This document shows, in pieces, positions 18,551-28,046 of a stretch of DNA of 64,000 bases. The position numbers and the translations under genes were made by a program. Under the pieces are notes generated by a model that was not told the DNA's origin, ran no database searches, and saw nothing but the letters and a program-made list of their open reading frames with translations. Within the stretch, counting starts at the first letter, position 1. Every line of letters begins with the position of its first letter. This DNA comes from Flavisphingopyxis sp963800335 (GTDB taxonomy: Bacteria > Pseudomonadota > Alphaproteobacteria > Sphingomonadales > Sphingomonadaceae): positions 615,460-679,459 of the forward strand of contig CAWDAN010000007.1 of the NCBI GenBank assembly GCA_963800335.1, written 5' to 3'.

Positions 18551-19858
18551 ATGCCCACACTCTCCGCCACGTCGGACGTCCCCGACCTCGATCGCCATCC
18601 ATTCCGGATCGCCAATTTTCGACGTTACTGGGTAGCGCGGCTAGCGGGCACGCTAGCCCAATCGGCACTCGTCCTGATCATCGGCTGGCAAGTTTACGGA
18701 ATTGCGCGCGCCGAAATGTCGGTCCGCGAGAGCGCCTTTCTGCTCGGCATGATCGGCCTCGTGCAATTCGTCCCGTTATTCTTCCTGACGCCGGTAACCG
18801 GCTGGGTCGCCGACCGCTTCGACCGCCGCCGCATTGGCCAGGTGACGATCTTCATCCAGCTTTGCTGCGCGAGCGTCCTCGGATTGCTGACATGGCGCGG
18901 CGATCTCGGCCTCGGCGCGCTGTTCGGGGTGGCTTTCTTCCTCGGCATAGCGCGTGCATTTTCAGGCCCTGCCTTTAGCGCGCTGGCACCCAATCTGGTC
19001 CCCCGCAAAGTCCTCCCCACCGCAATCGCGGTGTCGTCGATTGCCTGGCAGGCAGGCATGATCGCCGGACCCAGCATCGGCGGCGCAATGTATGCGATCC
19101 ATCCCGACGCCGCCTACGCCTTGTGTACCGCGCTGTTCCTCATCGCGCTGATCGGGGTGATGTCGATCGGTCCGGTCGCCCAGCCTGCCATGCTGCGCGA
19201 TCGCAAACCGCTTCAGCAGATGATCGACGGACTGAGCTATGTCCGCAAGAACCGCCTCGTGCTGGCGACGATCACGCTCGACCTGTTCGCCGTCATGCTC
19301 GCCGGTGCCACCGCGTTGCTGCCCGTTTTTGCGCGCGACATATTGCACGTCGGCGCCGCCGGTCTCGGCATTCTCGCTTCGTCGATGGGCGCGGGCGCGG
19401 CGGTTACCGCAATCTGGTTTTCGATCCGGCCGATGCACCGCAATGTCGGGGTCAAGATGCTCGCTGCGGTCTTCATCTTCGGCGCCGCGATTATCGTATT
19501 CGGCCTTTCGCAATACCTCTGGCTCAGCGTCGCGGCGCTCGTCGTCGCGGGCGGCGCCGACATGGTCAGCGTCTATGTCCGCCAGTCGTTGATCCAACTT
19601 CACACACCCGACGCGATGCGTGGACGCGTCAGTTCGGTCTCGCTGCTGACGATATCGGCGTCGAACGAGCTCGGCGAAACCGAGAGCGGATTGCTTGCAT
19701 CGCTCCTCGGCCCAGTCGCCGCGGTTGTCGCAGGGGGCATTGGCGCAATCGTCATCACGGTCGCGTGGGCGCGGCTCTTTCCCGAGCTCAGGCTTGCGAA
19801 ATCGTTCGACCCTCCCGACATGGACGATGAACCGACAGTCAAGGAAGGCCCGCCATGA
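18551..19858 (+). CDS. MFS transporter (EntS-like)
   Basis: A 435-residue major facilitator superfamily protein with about 12 hydrophobic segments. The start at ATG 18551 places the conserved FRRYWVARLAGTLAQ segment near residue 20, as in EntS/enterobactin-exporter-like and other exporters of the family. The loop between helices 2 and 3 carries GWVADRFDRRRIGQ, the MFS signature. The open frame extends 44 codons upstream without conserved sense. The stop overlaps the ATG of cysK by four bases (ATGA), so the two are co-translated. The substrate is unknown; a link to sulfur or cysteine metabolism would be inference from the operon alone. Confidence 0.85.
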   Translation: MPTLSATSDVPDLDRHPFRIANFRRYWVARLAGTLAQSALVLIIGWQVYGIARAEMSVRESAFLLGMIGLVQFVPLFFLTPVTGWVADRFDRRRIGQVTIFIQLCCASVLGLLTWRGDLGLGALFGVAFFLGIARAFSGPAFSALAPNLVPRKVLPTAIAVSSIAWQAGMIAGPSIGGAMYAIHPDAAYALCTALFLIALIGVMSIGPVAQPAMLRDRKPLQQMIDGLSYVRKNRLVLATITLDLFAVMLAGATALLPVFARDILHVGAAGLGILASSMGAGAAVTAIWFSIRPMHRNVGVKMLAAVFIFGAAIIVFGLSQYLWLSVAALVVAGGADMVSVYVRQSLIQLHTPDAMRGRVSSVSLLTISASNELGETESGLLASLLGPVAAVVAGGIGAIVITVAWARLFPELRLAKSFDPPDMDDEPTVKEGPP

Positions 19859-20775
19859 AAGCTGCGAACATTCTCGAAACGATCGGCAATACGCCGCATG
19901 TCCGTATCAAGCGACTGTTCGGCGATGCCGATGTGTGGATCAAGTCGGAGCGCTCGAACCCCGGTGGGTCGATCAAGGATCGTATTGCGCTGGCGATGGT
20001 CGAGGCAGCCGAAGCAGACGGTTCGCTTAAGCCCGGCGGTACGATCATCGAACCGACCAGTGGCAATACCGGCGTCGGCCTGGCGATGGTCGCAGCGGTC
20101 AAGGGTTACAAGATCGTCCTCGTGATGCCCGAGAGCATGTCGATCGAGCGGCGGCGTCTGATGCTCGCGTACGGGGCGACCTTCGACCTGACGCCGAAGG
20201 AAAAGGGCATGAAGGGCGCGATCGAACGCGCGACCCAGCTGGTCACCGAAACCGATGGCGCCTGGATGCCACAGCAGTTCAAAAATCCCGCCAATGTCTC
20301 GATCCATGCACGCACCACCGCGCAAGAAATCCTCGCCGATTTCAAAAACACGCCGATCGACATTTTGATCACCGGGGTTGGTACCGGTGGCCATATCACC
20401 GGCTGTGCCGAGGTGCTCAAGAAGCACTGGCCCGATCTTCAGGTATTTGCCGTCGAGCCTGACGCGTCGCCGGTCATTTCGGGCGGCGAACCTGGCCCCC
20501 ATCCTATTCAGGGAATTGGCGCCGGTTTCATCCCGGGCAACCTCCATACCGATGCGATTGACGGAGCGATCCAGGTCGATGCCGCCAGCGCCAAGGACAT
20601 GGCCCGCCGCTCCGCCGCCGAAGAAGGCATGCTGGTGGGCATCTCGTCAGGCGCCACGCTCGCCGCGATCGCGAAGAAGATAGCCGAGGTCGGATCGGAC
20701 AAGCGAATTCTGGGCTTCAACTACGACACCGGCGAACGTTATTTGTCGGTGCCCGATTTCCTCCCGGAAGAATGA
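19855..20775 (+). CDS. cysK: Cysteine synthase A (O-acetylserine sulfhydrylase)
   Basis: PLP enzyme that makes cysteine from O-acetylserine and sulfide. The 306-residue length fits CysK. The PLP lysine is Lys41 in NPGGSIKDRIA, the substrate loop is TSGNTG (68-73), and GTGGHITG is the phosphate-binding loop. The C-terminus GERYLSVPDFLPEE carries the usual YLS motif. Its ATG overlaps the stop of the MFS gene. A 12-base palindrome (20777-20788) lies just after the stop. CysM is less likely given the length and motifs. Confidence 0.95.
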   Translation: MKAANILETIGNTPHVRIKRLFGDADVWIKSERSNPGGSIKDRIALAMVEAAEADGSLKPGGTIIEPTSGNTGVGLAMVAAVKGYKIVLVMPESMSIERRRLMLAYGATFDLTPKEKGMKGAIERATQLVTETDGAWMPQQFKNPANVSIHARTTAQEILADFKNTPIDILITGVGTGGHITGCAEVLKKHWPDLQVFAVEPDASPVISGGEPGPHPIQGIGAGFIPGNLHTDAIDGAIQVDAASAKDMARRSAAEEGMLVGISSGATLAAIAKKIAEVGSDKRILGFNYDTGERYLSVPDFLPEE

Positions 20776-20792
20776 TCCGCTAAAGCGGCTCC

Positions 20793-21989
20793 ATGATCGA
20801 ATTCGACACAAACAGACCTGCTTATGTGGGTCCTGCCAAGTGGCCGTCTGGTAACAGTGGTTTGGCAAGCGCGATCGGAGTGTTGATCGCTGCTACAGCG
20901 CTGATGCTGCCGCTCGTCCTGGGTAATTTTGCGCCTCCCGCTCTCTCCTCCGATTCGTCGAACGCTCAGTCGCGGGCAGCGGTATTGCGCAGCTTGGCGC
21001 CACCGCCAGAGGCACCGCCGCCGGTCGAACCACTAGTACTCAAACCCATTGCCGAGGACGATGCGCGCGCGGTCAACCAACGCGTTCCTTTCGTTGCAGG
21101 CCCGATTGTGGCGGCCAAGCCGTTCAAGTTTGCCGGCGATGATATCCAGCTTGATCGGGCGCGCGATTGCCTCGCCGCCGCCATGATCTATGAAGCAGGC
21201 GACGACACCGATGGACAGCGCGCGGTCGGACAGGTCGTCCTCAATCGCGTCCGCCACCCCGCTTTCCCCAAGACTGTGTGCGGCGTCGTCTTTCAGGGAA
21301 GTGATCGCCAGACGGGCTGCCAGTTCACCTTCACCTGCGATGGAGCGCTCAGTCGCCGCTACAGCGACGCCGCTTGGGATCGGGCGCGCGCGATGGCGCA
21401 GCTCGAACTTGGCGGACTGGTGGACAAGCGGGTTGGCCTTGCAACGCATTACCATACCGACTGGGTGGTCCCCTACTGGAGCGATACGCTCGACAAGCTC
21501 GCCGCAGTCGAGACGCACCTCTTCTTCCGCTGGAAGGGTGGCTGGGGAACGCCCGCGGCGTTCCGTTCACGCGTTAATCCCGACGAACCCGTAATTGCCA
21601 AGCTTGCCGCGTTTTCGCCGGCACATCAGCCAGGCGCGGCACTAGCCGCCCTCGACACGATCGAAGCTCTCGATCAGGCGGTAGCCGCAGCGGCACCTGC
21701 GACGACGGCCAAGGTGTTCGATAATACTGTCTTCATCGGCGCACCCGCCAGTGCAACGCCCGCAAGTCTTAAGGCTCTCGCCCTCACCCAGTGCGGCGAT
21801 CGCGAGTATTGCAAGCTGTTCGGCTGGACCGACAAGGCGCTCGTTCCGACAAATGGCGAACTGTCTGCCGCCGCCCGCAAATCGATGGCGTTCAGCTATC
21901 TGCGCGACAAGAAAAGCGGTTTCGAACGCGCGCTGTTCGATTGCGCCACATTCCCCAGCCTCCCGAAGAACGCCTGCATGAAATCCTAA
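20793..21989 (+). CDS. Cell wall hydrolase, SleB family
   Basis: A 398-residue membrane-anchored peptidoglycan hydrolase. One membrane segment (about residues 27-47) is followed by a proline-rich linker (PPPEAPPPVEP). The hydrolase domain (Hydrolase_2, PF07486) begins near residue 123 with RARDCLAAAMIYEAGDD, where the Glu is the likely catalytic acid, and continues through GQVVLNRVRHPAFP, CQFTFTCDG and ATHYHTDWVVPYW. The C-terminal part is family-variable. It overlaps by four bases, tail to tail, with the phospholipase D-like gene. In bacteria without spores, SleB proteins are thought to serve general wall turnover. Confidence 0.85.
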   Translation: MIEFDTNRPAYVGPAKWPSGNSGLASAIGVLIAATALMLPLVLGNFAPPALSSDSSNAQSRAAVLRSLAPPPEAPPPVEPLVLKPIAEDDARAVNQRVPFVAGPIVAAKPFKFAGDDIQLDRARDCLAAAMIYEAGDDTDGQRAVGQVVLNRVRHPAFPKTVCGVVFQGSDRQTGCQFTFTCDGALSRRYSDAAWDRARAMAQLELGGLVDKRVGLATHYHTDWVVPYWSDTLDKLAAVETHLFFRWKGGWGTPAAFRSRVNPDEPVIAKLAAFSPAHQPGAALAALDTIEALDQAVAAAAPATTAKVFDNTVFIGAPASATPASLKALALTQCGDREYCKLFGWTDKALVPTNGELSAAARKSMAFSYLRDKKSGFERALFDCATFPSLPKNACMKS

Positions 21990-23494
21990 CGGACGTTGCG
22001 ACCGCGGCTGCGGCGATGGCGCAAATTGGCCCAGAACGACTTGACCAGCCCGCGGGTGGCTAGTGGTTCGAACATTTCGTCGGCGGATTCGGGGTCAAGC
22101 ATCTCACGATCGGCGACGAATTTCTCGAAACCCTCAGGCTCGTCCATTTCAATCGGTTTGAGCGTCCTGCTGTCATTGGAATATTCCGCGATTGTTGCAC
22201 GCATCGATCCGGTTTTGGCGAGCGATTTCGCAACGACCTCGCAATCGATGCCGAGATGCTCGGCCAGCAAACCTTCGCGAATGCCTTTGATAGCCTTGCT
22301 CGCAGCGTCCTCGCTTTGCACCTGTGACGTTTCGATCAGAACATCGCATTCGCTATCGAGCCCAAGCGACCGGTTATTCATGTTCGACGATCCGATCCGG
22401 AGCATCCGATCGTCAACGATCATCAGCTTGGCATGGACGTAAATGGCCGTGCCGCCCTTGGTTTGCGGATAGTAGATCCGGAAGCGATTGTCGGGGTCGC
22501 TCTTTCCGATCATCCTGCACAGCCGCACGCGCGTTCCGTCCATGGCGACCTGTTCGATCCAGCCATCGGCGGTCAGCGGTTGCACCATGACGATCTCAAG
22601 TTCGGGTTTTTGCTCGAGCCGCGCCACGATCGCGGCAGCGATCTTGGGCGAAGTGAAATACTGGTTTTCGGCGTAGATAAAGCGCTCGGCCGAGCAGATC
22701 ATGTCGAGATACAACTGCTCGATCTCGCGAATCTCGAGCTCCTCTTCATAGGCCGCGCGCGTTCGTGCCAGTGCGACGTCGGCGTCGAGAAAATGCGGTT
22801 CGACTTCATCGACCCAGCAGTCGACGCGGCCATCGACAGCATGCATCGTTTGACCCGTCGCAATTTTCCAGCGATCGCGGCAAAGCTCATCGAGCGCCGC
22901 GGCGGCCTCGCCATTGAGCAACGTGGTGGCATCGTGCCACGGCGCATAGGTCTTGCCGCTGGGCTCGACACGGCGCGGATCGTCGTCTTCGTGATCGCGG
23001 GTGTCCCAGCGATCGCTGGTCATGTCGATCCCGCCGCAGACCGCTAGGCAATTGTCGATCACGACAATTTTCTGGTGATGGCTGCACCCGGGCGGATGCT
23101 TGGCATCGAACTTGAACTTGATCGGCTTGGTAATCGCCCAGCGAAACAGCATCCACAGATGCGAGCCGCGAAACAACGACTTCCACGCCCCGAAATCCCA
23201 TTTGAGAATTCGGATCTCGATATCGGGCCGTTGCTTGGCGAGATGGAGCATGAAATGCCCTAAATCCATACTCTCGTCATCATCTGGATCGAGATCGATC
23301 CGGGTGTCGAAATCCCAGCCGACGATCATGATCCGTTTTTCGGCAGCAAGCATCGCCTTGCGCAGGATACGGAAATAATCGCACGCATCGACGATCACCG
23401 CGACCTTGTTGGCGCGGACCACCTTCCAGCTGTTGCTGCCAGGTTGGGCAAGCGCGCGCGACGACGATCGGTCAGGAGAAGTAGCAGCCATCAC
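21986..23494 (-). CDS. Phospholipase D-like protein (HKD family)
   Basis: A 502-residue protein with two HKD motifs: HHQKIVVID at about 172-180 and HAKLMIVDD at about 346-354, the latter followed by GSSNMNNRSLG. Two such motifs form one active site for phosphatidyl transfer or hydrolysis, as in cardiolipin synthases and PLDs. Unlike classical cardiolipin synthase, there is no N-terminal membrane-helix pair; the start is MMAATSPDRSS and then a soluble domain. It resembles the PLD-like enzymes that sit between cardiolipin synthases and eukaryotic PLDs. The exact reaction is not decided. A second ATG three bases in is an equal start. Confidence 0.85.
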   Translation of the reverse strand: MMAATSPDRSSSRALAQPGSNSWKVVRANKVAVIVDACDYFRILRKAMLAAEKRIMIVGWDFDTRIDLDPDDDESMDLGHFMLHLAKQRPDIEIRILKWDFGAWKSLFRGSHLWMLFRWAITKPIKFKFDAKHPPGCSHHQKIVVIDNCLAVCGGIDMTSDRWDTRDHEDDDPRRVEPSGKTYAPWHDATTLLNGEAAAALDELCRDRWKIATGQTMHAVDGRVDCWVDEVEPHFLDADVALARTRAAYEEELEIREIEQLYLDMICSAERFIYAENQYFTSPKIAAAIVARLEQKPELEIVMVQPLTADGWIEQVAMDGTRVRLCRMIGKSDPDNRFRIYYPQTKGGTAIYVHAKLMIVDDRMLRIGSSNMNNRSLGLDSECDVLIETSQVQSEDAASKAIKGIREGLLAEHLGIDCEVVAKSLAKTGSMRATIAEYSNDSRTLKPIEMDEPEGFEKFVADREMLDPESADEMFEPLATRGLVKSFWANLRHRRSRGRNVR

Positions 23495-23556
23495 GCGCGG
23501 CTAGCAGCTAGGTCGGACCTTGGCGAGAACGGTTTTATCGTGACCTGCGCACCGCC

Positions 23557-25365
23557 TCAGGAATACGCCGACGCGAACTGTTCGGGAGTCAGCGCCATAA
23601 CGGCATCGCTGCCGCCTTCTATCTTGCGGCGCAAGGCGCCCGCATCGGGCATGATCCGCTCGGCAAAATAGCGCGCGGTGGCGAGCTTCGTTTCATAGAA
23701 CGCAGCATCGTCGGCACCTCCCGCCAGTTTCGCCTGCGCCACCGTCGCCATGCGGAGCCACATCAACCCGAGCGCAACGATCCCCATGATGTGCATGTAG
23801 CTGTGCGCGCCTGCACCGACATTGTTCGGGTTCTGCATACCGTTCTGCACAAACCACATCGTCGCCGCCTTGAGCTGGCCATTGGCTTTGTCGAGTGCAT
23901 CGGCGAAAGCGATGAGCGCCTCGTCCTTCTTCGCCTCGGCGATCTCGTCGTCGACCAGCTTGAAGAACGCCTGGACCGCACGGCCGCCATTCTGCGCCAG
24001 TTTGCGGCCGACGAGGTCCATCGCCTGAACGCCGTTGGTGCCTTCATAGATCATCGCGATCCGGGCATCGCGAACATATTGCTCCATGCCCCATTCGGCG
24101 ATGTAGCCATGGCCACCAAAGACCTGCTGCGCATTGGTCGCGATGTCATAGCCCTTGTCGGTGCCATAGCCCTTGATCACTGGGGTCAGCAGGCTGATCA
24201 GGTCGTCGGCCAACTGCCGGTCACCCTCGTCTTCGGCCTTGTGGCTCAGATCGACCTGGAGAGCGCCCCAGATAATCAGTGCGCGCAGTCCCTCGATCAC
24301 TGCCTTGCCTTCCATCAGCATGCGGCGGACGTCGGGATGGACGAACAGGTGGTCGGCCTTCGCCTCGGGATCCTGCGGTCCGGTCAGAGCGCGCCCCTGA
24401 CGGCGGTCGCCGGCATAGGCGACTGCGTTCTGGTAGGCGACCTCGGCGATGCCGAGCCCTTGCAACCCTACGCCAAGGCGTGCCGCGTTCATCATCACGA
24501 ACATCGCGGCGAGGCCCTTGTTCTCCTCGCCGACCATATAGCCCGTCGCGCCATCGTAATTCATCACGCAGGTCGAATTGGCGTGGATGCCCATCTTGTG
24601 CTCGATCGATCCGCACGAAGCGGCATTCCGCTCGCCCAGCGAACCGTCGTCGCCGACCATGAACTTGGGCACGATAAACAGGCTGATCCCCTTGACGCTG
24701 TCAGGCGCATCGGGAGTCTTGGCGAGGACGAGGTGGATGATGTTGTCGGTGAGGTCATGCTCACCCGACGAAATGAAGATTTTGGTGCCGGTAACCTTGT
24801 AGCTACCATCACCCTGCGGCTCTGCCTTGGTACGGATAAGGCCGAGATCGGTGCCGCACTGCGGCTCGGTGAGATTCATCGTCCCGCCCCATTCGCCGGA
24901 AATCATCTTGGGCGTGAACTTTTCCTTCAGCTCCTGCGATCCCTTGGCGAGGATCGCGGAGACCGCACCGTGCGTCAGGCCGGGATACATGGCGAACGCC
25001 ATGTTCGCGCTCGTCATATATTCCTCGAACGCCATCGCCAGGACATGCGGCATGCCTTGCCCGCCGAACTCCTCAGGCGCCGACAGCGTGCCCCATCCTG
25101 CTTCGCGATACTTGTCGTAGGCCGCCTTGAACCCCTCGGGCGTCGTCACGCTGCCATCGTCGTGGCGCGTGCAACCCTGCAAGTCGCCGACCTGGTTGAG
25201 CGGAAAGAGCACCTCTTCGACGAACTTGGCGCCTTCGCCCAGAATGGCGTCGATCATGTCGCCGCTCGCGTTCTCGAACCCCGCCAGATTGGCAAAGCGA
25301 TCGATGCCGATAACATCGTTGAGGATGAAGCGCGTATCTTTGACGGGCGCGGAATAGCTGGGCAT
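23557..25365 (-). CDS. Acyl-CoA dehydrogenase, long C-terminal type
   Basis: A 602-residue flavoprotein of the acyl-CoA dehydrogenase family with the extra C-terminal domain, like DmdC and related enzymes. FAD-binding segments TEPQCGTDLGLIRTKA and KIFISSGEHD are clear, and the catalytic glutamate lies in MIYEGTNGVQAMDLVGRKL. The substrate could be a fatty acyl-CoA, a branched-chain acyl-CoA or methylmercaptopropionyl-CoA; the sequence alone does not decide. Its ATG overlaps the stop of the upstream MerR gene by one base (TAATG), so regulator and enzyme form an operon, probably autorepressed through the palindrome at 25857. Confidence 0.93.
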   Translation of the reverse strand: MPSYSAPVKDTRFILNDVIGIDRFANLAGFENASGDMIDAILGEGAKFVEEVLFPLNQVGDLQGCTRHDDGSVTTPEGFKAAYDKYREAGWGTLSAPEEFGGQGMPHVLAMAFEEYMTSANMAFAMYPGLTHGAVSAILAKGSQELKEKFTPKMISGEWGGTMNLTEPQCGTDLGLIRTKAEPQGDGSYKVTGTKIFISSGEHDLTDNIIHLVLAKTPDAPDSVKGISLFIVPKFMVGDDGSLGERNAASCGSIEHKMGIHANSTCVMNYDGATGYMVGEENKGLAAMFVMMNAARLGVGLQGLGIAEVAYQNAVAYAGDRRQGRALTGPQDPEAKADHLFVHPDVRRMLMEGKAVIEGLRALIIWGALQVDLSHKAEDEGDRQLADDLISLLTPVIKGYGTDKGYDIATNAQQVFGGHGYIAEWGMEQYVRDARIAMIYEGTNGVQAMDLVGRKLAQNGGRAVQAFFKLVDDEIAEAKKDEALIAFADALDKANGQLKAATMWFVQNGMQNPNNVGAGAHSYMHIMGIVALGLMWLRMATVAQAKLAGGADDAAFYETKLATARYFAERIMPDAGALRRKIEGGSDAVMALTPEQFASAYS

Positions 25366-25835
25366 TAACTTCCTTTCGATGCGCTTTTGCGGCGCTTGAT
25401 ACTGGCAGGCGGCATTTCCCCGCGATCGGCTTTCTTAACCATTTCAACAAACAGCTTGAGTTCGTCGATCGCGCTGTCGATATCCTCGCGCTGACCCTTC
25501 AGCAGGTCGATTCTCGCCTGACATTTCTCGATTGTTACACGGCGCTGGACGGCGCGACCATCGCCGACATCGTAGAGGTCGATCATCTCCTTGATATCGG
25601 CCAGGCTGAACCCGACGCGCTTGGCGCGCAATATCCATGCAAGCCGTGCTCGATCACGCTTGGAATAGACGCGCGTCAGCCCCTTGCGCGTCGGCGCGAT
25701 CAGGCCCTCGTCTTCATAAAACCGCAGCGCGCGACCGGTGACATCGAACTCGCTCGACAAGTCGCCGATAGAATAGGTCTGGCGATCATGGACGTCGGGC
25801 GTGTCGAGATGTGCATGGCCGTGGGAACTCGTCAT
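25365..25835 (-). CDS. MerR-family regulator, LiuR-like
   Basis: A 156-residue MerR-type transcription factor: a winged helix with TYSIGDLSSEFDVTGRALRF then YEDEGLI, followed by a helical dimerisation arm (about residues 85-135). No metal-binding cysteine cluster is seen, which fits the LiuR/PaaR-like MerR members that control acyl-CoA catabolism. I start at ATG 25835 rather than TTG 25841. The N-terminus has a short His-rich tail (HGHAHLDTPDVHD). It is translationally coupled to the acyl-CoA dehydrogenase gene and has a palindromic site 22-37 bases upstream, suggesting autoregulation. The ligand is presumably an acyl-CoA; this is inference. Confidence 0.88.
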   Translation of the reverse strand: MTSSHGHAHLDTPDVHDRQTYSIGDLSSEFDVTGRALRFYEDEGLIAPTRKGLTRVYSKRDRARLAWILRAKRVGFSLADIKEMIDLYDVGDGRAVQRRVTIEKCQARIDLLKGQREDIDSAIDELKLFVEMVKKADRGEMPPASIKRRKSASKGS

Positions 25836-25856
25836 GCGCAAGATTTCTACATGCCG

Positions 25857-25872
25857 TTTACGTGAACGTCAA
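25857..25872. promoter_or_regulatory. Probable MerR/LiuR-type operator
   Basis: TTTACGTGAACGTCAA, a near-palindrome with ACGT half sites, 22 bases upstream of the MerR start. It strongly resembles the LiuR-type operator consensus (TTnACGTnnACGTnAA) as I remember it. It also lies two bases from the end of the gene at 25874. Confidence 0.55.
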
Positions 25873-25873
25873 G

Positions 25874-26434
25874 TCAACTACACAGCGGTTCGCCTTCAAC
25901 AATGCCCTTAGCGGCGTGGCGTGCGCGCACGCGCCGCGCGTCCTGGCGCGACCAGCCCGACCGCAGGACCGATAGTCCGGCAAAGGTAGCGCGCGCCGAA
26001 CATAGCGCGGCGCACTGCGGCGGCACTTTGCCCGAGAGCCGGATCCCCTCGCCGTCATAATGTGCATCGATGGCGCAATCGGGCACGCCGTCGAAGACAA
26101 AACGAAGCCGGTCCTCGCTTCCCGAAACCCGCCCTCTGCCTTGGCACGAAAGTCCCGTGCCAAGGTCGGCAATCATTCCGAAAACATAGTCGCTCGCTAC
26201 GCGACGGGGCGCGATGCACAGTTCATGCAGACCGTTTTCATGGCGTCTTGCATAAGAACCCACCGGATTAAGAGCGGCGCTGTCGGCAATCACGCCAGCC
26301 TCGCGCGCCGCGGTTTCGAGCGAAGATTGGCTCTGCCGCGACATCGGTGCCTCGCCGTCACGGCAGCCCAAGAGCGCGAGCGCAGGAATCAGCGCAGCGC
26401 AGAGCCAGACGGCATTTCGGCAATGGGCGGTCAT
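25874..26434 (-). CDS. Hypothetical lipoprotein
   Basis: A 186-residue protein with a lipoprotein signal (LCAALIPALALLGC, Cys at residue 24). The mature part contains five more cysteines and a pattern resembling the small DUF-type lipoproteins of sphingomonads (GLHELCIAPRRVASDYVFGM, GLSCQGRGRVSGSEDRL, FDGVPDCAIDAHYDG). It may bind a small ligand or assist envelope assembly, but no function is recognised. It is upstream of the MerR operon in the same direction and divergent from purF, with about 150 bases between starts. Confidence 0.7.
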   Translation of the reverse strand: MTAHCRNAVWLCAALIPALALLGCRDGEAPMSRQSQSSLETAAREAGVIADSAALNPVGSYARRHENGLHELCIAPRRVASDYVFGMIADLGTGLSCQGRGRVSGSEDRLRFVFDGVPDCAIDAHYDGEGIRLSGKVPPQCAALCSARATFAGLSVLRSGWSRQDARRVRARHAAKGIVEGEPLCS

Positions 26435-26585
26435 GCGGGCTTTCTATCGCATCTCCACGCCGCGCACCAACCGTCATCAGAAAAGGTAGATTGGGGGCAG
26501 ACATATTGGGGCACCATCCCTATATGGCCCGCAAGGGCGAAGTCCGCTTCGTCACTGTTGATCGACCCCAGCCAGAAGGCCGCCC

Positions 26586-28046
26586 GTGCTGATCACAACC
26601 GACCCATTCGACGACGACAAGCTGCGCGAAGAGTGCGGCGTATTCGGCATTGCCAACGTCGATACTGCCTCGGCAGTTGTCGCGCTTGGCCTCCATGCAT
26701 TGCAGCATCGTGGGCAGGAAGCCGCCGGCATCACCAGCTATGACGGTGATCATTTCCATTCGCACCGGGCGATGGGTCATGTCGCGGGCAATTTCGATCG
26801 CGACGAGATCATCCGCGCGCTGCGCGGCCATTCGGCAATCGGCCATGTCCGCTATTCGACGACTGGCGAGACTGCCCTGCGCAACGTCCAGCCGCTCTTT
26901 GCCGACCTGTCCTCGGGCGGCTTTGCGGTTGCCCACAACGGCAATATTTCCAACGCTGAAAAACTGCGCAAGGACCTTGTCCGCCGCGGTTCGATCTTCC
27001 AGTCGACGAGCGATACCGAGACCGTTATCCACCTGGTCGCGACCTCGCTCTATGCGACGCTGATCGACCGCTTCATCGATGCACTGAAGCAGCTCGAGGG
27101 TGCCTATTCGTTCGTCTGCCTGACGTCGGAAGGGATGATCGCGGCGCGCGATCCGCTTGGTATTCGCCCGCTCGTCATGGGAATGCTCGACGATGCCGTC
27201 ATCTTCGCGTCCGAATCGGTCGCGCTCGACGTCGTCGGTGCCGAGTTCATCCGCTCGGTCGAACCGGGCGAGATCATCATCGTCCGCGGGGGGAAAATTC
27301 GCTCGGTCAAGCCGTTTGCGAGCACACCGCCGCGTTTCTGCATCTTCGAACACGTCTATTTCTCGCGCCCCAATTCGATCGTCGACGGGTCGTCGGTCTA
27401 TTCGGTGCGCAAGGCGATCGGGGCCGAACTGGCGCGTGAAAATGGCATCGCTGCCGACCTTGTCATTCCGGTGCCCGATAGCGGCGTACCCGCGGCGATT
27501 GGTTATGCCCAGGAATCGGGCATCCCGTTCGAGCTGGGCATCATCCGTTCGCATTATGTCGGCCGGACCTTCATCCAGCCGAGCGACAAGGTTCGCCATC
27601 TCGGCGTCAAGCTCAAGCACAACGCCAACAAGGCGCTGATCGAAGGCAAGAGCGTCATCCTGATCGACGATTCAATCGTTCGCGGCACGACCAGCATGAA
27701 GATCGTGCAGATGATGCGCGACGCCGGCGCGACCGAGGTGCACATGCGGATCGCCAGCCCGCCGACACGCAACAGCTGCTTTTATGGCGTGGACACGCCG
27801 CGCCGCGAAAACCTGCTCGCCTCATCGAAGGACGTCGACCAGATGTGTGCGCACATCGGCGCCGACAGCCTTGCCTTTGTCAGCATCGACGGATTGTACC
27901 GTGCGCTGGGTGAGGCCGCTCGCGACGACAAGGTGCCGCAATATTGCGATGCCTGTTTCAGTGGCGATTATCCAACCCCGCTGACCGATCATGCCAAGGG
28001 CAGCGATTCGGATCAGCTGCAATTGCTCGGCGAGCATCTCGTCTGA
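26586..28046 (+). CDS. purF: Amidophosphoribosyltransferase
   Basis: First committed enzyme of de novo purine synthesis, making phosphoribosylamine from PRPP and glutamine. 486 residues from a GTG start. The N-terminal nucleophile is Cys17 in REECGVFGI, exposed after removal of a short propeptide. Glutaminase motifs are GHVRYSTTG and NGNISN; the PRPP loop is ILIDDSIVRGTTS. The cysteines in SCFYG and YCDACFSG fit the class that binds an iron-sulfur cluster. It overlaps the next gene by one base (TGATG), coupling it to an SDR oxidoreductase, an arrangement I recall from other sphingomonads. Confidence 0.97.
   Translation: MLITTDPFDDDKLREECGVFGIANVDTASAVVALGLHALQHRGQEAAGITSYDGDHFHSHRAMGHVAGNFDRDEIIRALRGHSAIGHVRYSTTGETALRNVQPLFADLSSGGFAVAHNGNISNAEKLRKDLVRRGSIFQSTSDTETVIHLVATSLYATLIDRFIDALKQLEGAYSFVCLTSEGMIAARDPLGIRPLVMGMLDDAVIFASESVALDVVGAEFIRSVEPGEIIIVRGGKIRSVKPFASTPPRFCIFEHVYFSRPNSIVDGSSVYSVRKAIGAELARENGIAADLVIPVPDSGVPAAIGYAQESGIPFELGIIRSHYVGRTFIQPSDKVRHLGVKLKHNANKALIEGKSVILIDDSIVRGTTSMKIVQMMRDAGATEVHMRIASPPTRNSCFYGVDTPRRENLLASSKDVDQMCAHIGADSLAFVSIDGLYRALGEAARDDKVPQYCDACFSGDYPTPLTDHAKGSDSDQLQLLGEHLV

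Noticed and set aside
23791..25368. Long plus-strand open frame opposite the acyl-CoA dehydrogenase
   Set aside because: Mirror image of real coding constraint; no ribosome site and no conserved sense.
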